Shown: piece after piece, positions 59,916 to 64,000 of the stretch
Layout of the letters: each line of letters starts with the position of its first letter
Position numbering within the stretch: the first letter of the stretch is position 1
DNA from: Bombyx mori
Taxonomy: Eukaryota > Arthropoda > Insecta > Lepidoptera > Bombycidae
Length of the DNA stretch: 64,000 nucleotides
Direction of reading: 5' to 3'
Assembly: GCF_030269925.1 (NCBI RefSeq)
Contig: NC_085127.1
Coordinates: forward strand, 12,531,501 to 12,595,500
The notes under the pieces: generated by a model
The model's database searches: none
Seen by the model: only the letters and a program-made list of their open reading frames with translations
What the model was told of the DNA's origin: nothing
Made by a program: the position numbers and the translations under genes

Positions 59916-60286
59916 ATCCCGATCCTGCGGACCGAATCGTAAACAGACGACGTCGTCCAAAACACGTCATTTCTGATCCGCCCGATCCACAAACGGTGCT
60001 TTTAGGTATCCCAAGCGTCGGTCATCGCTCTCGTAGAACCCGTCGCTTGCAACGAAGGGCTCGACGAGTAAATTAACCCACAGACATAGCAGAGTTTCTC
60101 GCCGGATCTTCTCGGTGGGTCGCATTTCCGATCCGGTGGTAGATTCTGCGAAGCACTGCTCTTGCTAGGGCTAGTGTTAGCAACGACGTTAGTCTTGAAC
60201 ATCGTGAGCTCAGCTACTTGTTAAGGTTACGCTGAAATGGTCTTTCAAGACCATCATATTAGGTAAGAAAAAAAAAGAAAAAAAAA
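59916..60286 (+). mobile_element. Jockey-type LINE 3' end with 9-bp TSD
   Basis: CTTAAAGCA at 59907-59915 and 60287-60295. Last codons, 3' UTR and an A-rich tail. Confidence 0.93.
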
Positions 60287-60499
60287 CTTAAAGCAGCATT
60301 CTCAAGCAGTATTCTCTACACTTTCACAGTTTTCCTCCTTCCTCCTGTGTTCTCCCGATTCCTATAATTTTACAGATATATTTAACCTGCACCAATCTAC
60401 CATAAGCTTATCCTGTCTGAGGGTAAGACACCTAGTTTAGACTGTAATTAATACCACAACCGCATTATATATGGCTGGCACCTTGTCCTGAATCAACTC

Positions 60500-60715
60500 T
60501 GAAGCTTATTTTTCCTCTTTTCAATTGTGTCACTCTTGACAGAGTAGTTGTGATCGTCATGTAGTGTTGGAAGGAGCAGACTTGATGCGTCTCACGATGT
60601 CCCGTCATCTCTCCCTGCTCGAGGCCATTCTACTGCACACTGCACTCATTTAGGTGACCTCCCACTGTAGTTCTAATTTGGTCGGTCCACCTCATTTGTG
60701 GCTTATTACTGTTAA
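60500..60715 (-). pseudogene. RTE-type LINE tail relic
   Basis: Minus-strand PQMRWTDQIRTTVGGHLNEC, then the CTGTCAAGAGTGACAC end shared with 22280 and 49700. Confidence 0.7.
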
Positions 60716-60894
60716 ATAAATCTTTGTTCCCATAATACAGTCATTGCTTAGTGCGCGAGTAGCATTTCTTCAGATTAAACACGATCGAGGCTCCTATAGT
60801 CTCTTCGGAGCAAAAAATACGATTATAGCCTTCACTTGTTGAGGAAGTTGCGCTGAATTACCACTTAGTAGCTCAAGTAAGTCATAAACATGTT

Positions 60895-61135
60895 TTTTTT
60901 TATTGCTTAGATGGGCGGACGAGTTCACAGCCCACCTGGTGTTAAGTGGTTACTGGAGCCCATAGACATCTACAACGTAAATGCCGCCACCCACCTTCAA
61001 AGTTCTAAGGTCTCAGTATAGTTACAACGGCTGCCCACACTCTTCTAACCGAAACGCATTACTGCTTCACGGCAGAAACAGGCAGGGCGGTGGTACCTAC
61101 CCGTGTGGACTCAAAAGAGGTCCTACCACCAGTAA
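60895..61135 (-). mobile_element. Bm1 SINE, headless
   Basis: Poly-T to CCTACCACCAGTAATAATG in antisense; a small deletion in the CACCTTCAAAGTTC region. Confidence 0.9.
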
Positions 61136-61194
61136 TAATGTTCGGTTAATGGCCTTGAAGACTCTTGTCAGAAACCAATAAGACGAATTATTAC

Positions 61195-61316
61195 TTTTTT
61201 TTGTTATTGCCCTTGTAGGCAGACGAGCATACGGCCCACCTGATGGTGAGTGGTTACCGTCGCCCATGGACTTCAGCAATGCCAAGGGCAGAGCCAAGAC
61301 GCTGCCTACATCTACT
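61195..61316 (-). mobile_element. 3' end of the 10664-type LINE
   Basis: TTATTGCCCTTGTAGGCAG to GCCAAGACGCTGCCTAC. Confidence 0.9.
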
Positions 61317-61506
61317 ATCGATAGTAGAAATTTAATAACATCACTACGACTCAGAAGTGCAATATGGAATACAGGTTCACGTCAACGGAATAAAACTTGA
61401 CTTTGTTTTTCTTTAAATAAAACCGATACGCAAAAGACATGTTCGGTATCCATTGAAACTGAAAGTTAGACAGCCGTTATGACTATTGACATTTTTATTA
61501 CAGTTA

Positions 61507-61938
61507 CTAGTGGTCCCGCAGTAGTCGAAATTCGACTATAATTAATTGAAATTGTAAGTTTGTTATATGATTCTATTTTCAAAAACTATTATACTTATAT
61601 AATCACAAATTTCGCCAAGACTACAACTATAGAAAAATATTAATAAAGACAAACAATATTTAATATTTAATCTATTCTCAATTTGACCACAGACGTTAAG
61701 AACAAAATGTTGACAATAAATAAATAGTATGCGTGCGTGTGTTCGTCAAATACATGGTAGGGTGTGTAATGTTTTTTTTTTATTGATTTAATGTATTTTT
61801 TACGCATAATTTAAAAATATATTAACATTCTGCACTCCTTCTCTATATTCTCTATAAGTGTGGGAAACTTCATACTCCTCCGTCCATGCAATTTTCGTAA
61901 AAAGGGATACCAAATTTTTCCTTCACGTATTAAAGAGA
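61507..61938 (-). mobile_element. non-autonomous Helitron, sister of 29075
   Basis: A|CTAGTGGTCCCGCAGTA at the left; the right end TTCACGTATTAAAGAGA|T is diverged. Shares the GGTAGGGTGTGTAATGTTTT and TCTCTATAAGTGTGGGAAA blocks. Confidence 0.78.
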
Positions 61939-62223
61939 TTGCAAGACGAAATTGAAGTTTTATCATTTAAAATTTCATTAGAACAATACGGATGTCATTT
62001 CCTTCAATCGAGCGATAATAACAGTTCAGAGATAGAAATAGAATAGTTAGTAATACCAACATGTGCTGACTGACTACTAAAAAAATCAAGTTCAAATTTG
62101 TTAGCTGCTCCCGCGGTTTCGCCCGTAACAAAAAGCAATTATTAAATTAAACCATAAATACCATAAGACGATTTAGAAAGCTAATTAAGTAAGATAACGG
62201 TATGTGAACACACATACACATAG

Positions 62224-62373
62224 TCTATATACTTATATATAAAAATGAATTGCTGTTCGTTAGTGTCGCTAAAACGGGCGGATTAATTTTGTTTGTTTTA
62301 TGTATATTTTATACAAAAGCTTAGGTCTTTTATTTATCGATGGAGGCACTACGAAGTCTGCCGGGTCAGCTAG
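62224..62373 (+). mobile_element. 150-bp Helitron deletion derivative
   Basis: TCTATATACTTATATATAAA to GCCGGGTCAGCTAG|T. It lacks the middle of the 44655-type element. The base before the TC is G instead of A. Confidence 0.78.
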
Positions 62374-62624
62374 TAATATATAAACTCTTAATTAAATATA
62401 TAGATATCATATCAATTCGACCTATCGTTCAAAAGATAAAAATCACTGTCTCCAGCGTCACCTATCCGGTATTAACGTAACTAGGTTCTTCGGAGTAGTC
62501 ATGTCACCATTTATATGTGTGCAAAGTTTCATATCAATGGGCTAACCGTTTTCGGGTTTTAGGTGAACATACATACATTCTCTTTTATATGTTTTATTTC
62601 TCTTTTATTCTCTTTTATTTGTTT

Positions 62625-63081
62625 TGAAGTCATCGTGGCCTAACGGATAAGACGTCCGGTGCATTCGTGTTGAGCGATGCACCGGTGTTCGAATCCCGCA
62701 GGCGGGTACCAATTTTTCTAATGAAATACGTACTCGACAAATGTTCACGATTGATTTCCACGGTGAAGGAATAACATCGTGTAATAAAAATGAAACCCGC
62801 AAAATTATAATTTGCGTAATTACTGGTGGTAGGACCTCTTGTGAGTCCGCACGGGTAGGTACCACCACCCTGCCTATTTTCTGCCGTGAAGCAGTAATGC
62901 GTTTCGGTTTGAAGGGTGGGGCAGCCGTTGTAACTATAATTGAGACCTTAGAACTTATATCTCAAGGTGGGTGGCGCATTTACGTTGTAGATGTCTATGG
63001 GCTCCAGTAACCACTTAACACCAGGTGGGCTGTGAGCTCGTCCACTCATCTAAGCAATAAAAAAAAAAAAAAAAAAAAAAA
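62625..63081 (+). mobile_element. full-length Bm1 SINE
   Basis: Head with A box TGGCCTAACGG (62636-62646) and B box GTTCGAATCC (62687-62696), complete body, A tail of more than 20. The flanks show no clear duplication. Confidence 0.94.
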
Positions 63082-63599
63082 TGTATCCCACTTTAGAATA
63101 GAAGTGGCTTAATCCCTATTATCCCTATTATATCCCTAATACTATACCGCTGCTATATTCCTATTCACTAACACGTGCTTACTTACCGAACTACAGTCCC
63201 CAGCTATAAACATTGCACATCGACCTCAGGAAAGAGACAGTCGGCTAATTTCGGCTTAGTAGAGCGCTATCTCTGTCGCGCACTCTCTATGTAATCTAAG
63301 CCGTAATATTTACAGTGGAGCCACCGCATATTCTATATTATTCCACTGCCGTTGGCTTCGAAAGTTGGTAAACGATAAAGTTGTTTACAATGAGATATAG
63401 CTTTATTAAATAACTAAATTAATAAAGTACCGGATGTACCCTGCAGTGATACAGTCGAGTTGAATTTGTTTGGGTGAAAATAATCTAATTTTATTCATCG
63501 TTTACCTCATAACAAGTTTTAAACCTGGGACAATGTTTGCACAATTTAATTGAGACTTGGACTTAATAACTCAAAGTGGTTAGCGACTTTCATATTGGA
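63082..63599. other. spacer, no gene
   Basis: Nothing recognised. Confidence 0.45.
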
Positions 63600-64000
63600 A
63601 TGGCCTTTTTTTTCGAGCCGGGGGCTGAACCTCCTACGAGGTCCCCGCGCGTAGGGGGCGCGTGGGGTATGTGGGACTTGACGATCTGCAGGTGTTGGGA
63701 GCAGACCGCGGGTCCAAGGAATTTTAGGGCCCTAAACGACTCCCCTGCACTCTTACACCCGACGTCCGATCTCCGTCCGGACTCAGAACCCGATCAGAGT
63801 GGCCCCTACTGTGGTTCCTGTAGTAGTAGTAGTTCTTGTGGTCAACACTACCACCAGACACGTGGCGCCACCGCGAGGGCGCCCGACCGACGGGTCGTCG
63901 AGGCGATAGTCGACGACCAACGACGCCGGTCTCCGCGATACGGCGGCCCTGCCAGGCCGCCCGGACGATGCTGCTGGTGTTCCGGGATACCCCGCTGGAC
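63600..64000 (-). mobile_element. GC-rich LINE 3' end running off the window
   Basis: A poly-T (63607-63614) followed by very GC-rich sequence (GAGCCGGGGGCTGAACCTCC, CGCGTAGGGGGCGCGTGGGG) looks like the antisense 3' end of an R1-like LINE. No RT motif is inside the visible 400 bp, so the assignment rests on composition, the poly-T and memory of such ends. Confidence 0.55.

Overview
The window looks like nuclear DNA of a lepidopteran, almost certainly the silkworm Bombyx mori or a very close relative such as B. mandarina. The evidence is about two dozen copies of the Bm1 SINE, a D,D37D mariner of the Bmmar1/maT type, several LINE families with recognisable 3' ends, many Lepidoptera-type short Helitrons and an AT-rich intergenic background. 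No prokaryotic, organellar or viral gene was seen.

The only host protein gene I can support is a complete solute carrier 22 (organic cation/carnitine transporter-like) gene on the + strand. It has six coding exons between 25651 and 42815 that join in frame to 534 codons plus a stop, and all five introns are GT-AG. Its introns are large and full of transposons. Intron 1 also holds two diverged copies of one host segment, the second of which runs straight into the acceptor of exon 2. Intron 2 contains a mariner with an uninterrupted transposase ORF, matching terminal inverted repeats and a TA duplication.

Layout. 1-10.6 kb: Helitrons, a dead D,D34D mariner, Bm1 pieces, and a 0.9 kb Helitron that keeps an endonuclease-like ORF. 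10.6-14.5 kb: a LINE with endonuclease and reverse transcriptase in one frame, interrupted by a single stop codon, with a 77-nt A tail. 14.5-25.6 kb: Bm1, LINE ends, MITEs, and nested insertions (a Jockey-type LINE in a Bm1, a Helitron in another Bm1). 25.6-42.9 kb: the transporter gene. 43-64 kb: intergenic, with more Bm1, Helitrons, a probable solo LTR with TATA and initiator, an RTE fragment inside a MITE, an R1-clade LINE end inside a Jockey fragment, and a GC-rich LINE 3' end running off the right edge.

Several insertions can be proved from the window alone, because both target-site duplications or a paralogous empty site are present. I found no operon, defence island, CRISPR array or other clearly new multi-gene system. 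The most unusual things are the intron-1 duplication, the ORF-bearing Helitron, the apparently intact mariner, and the set of nested, datable insertions.
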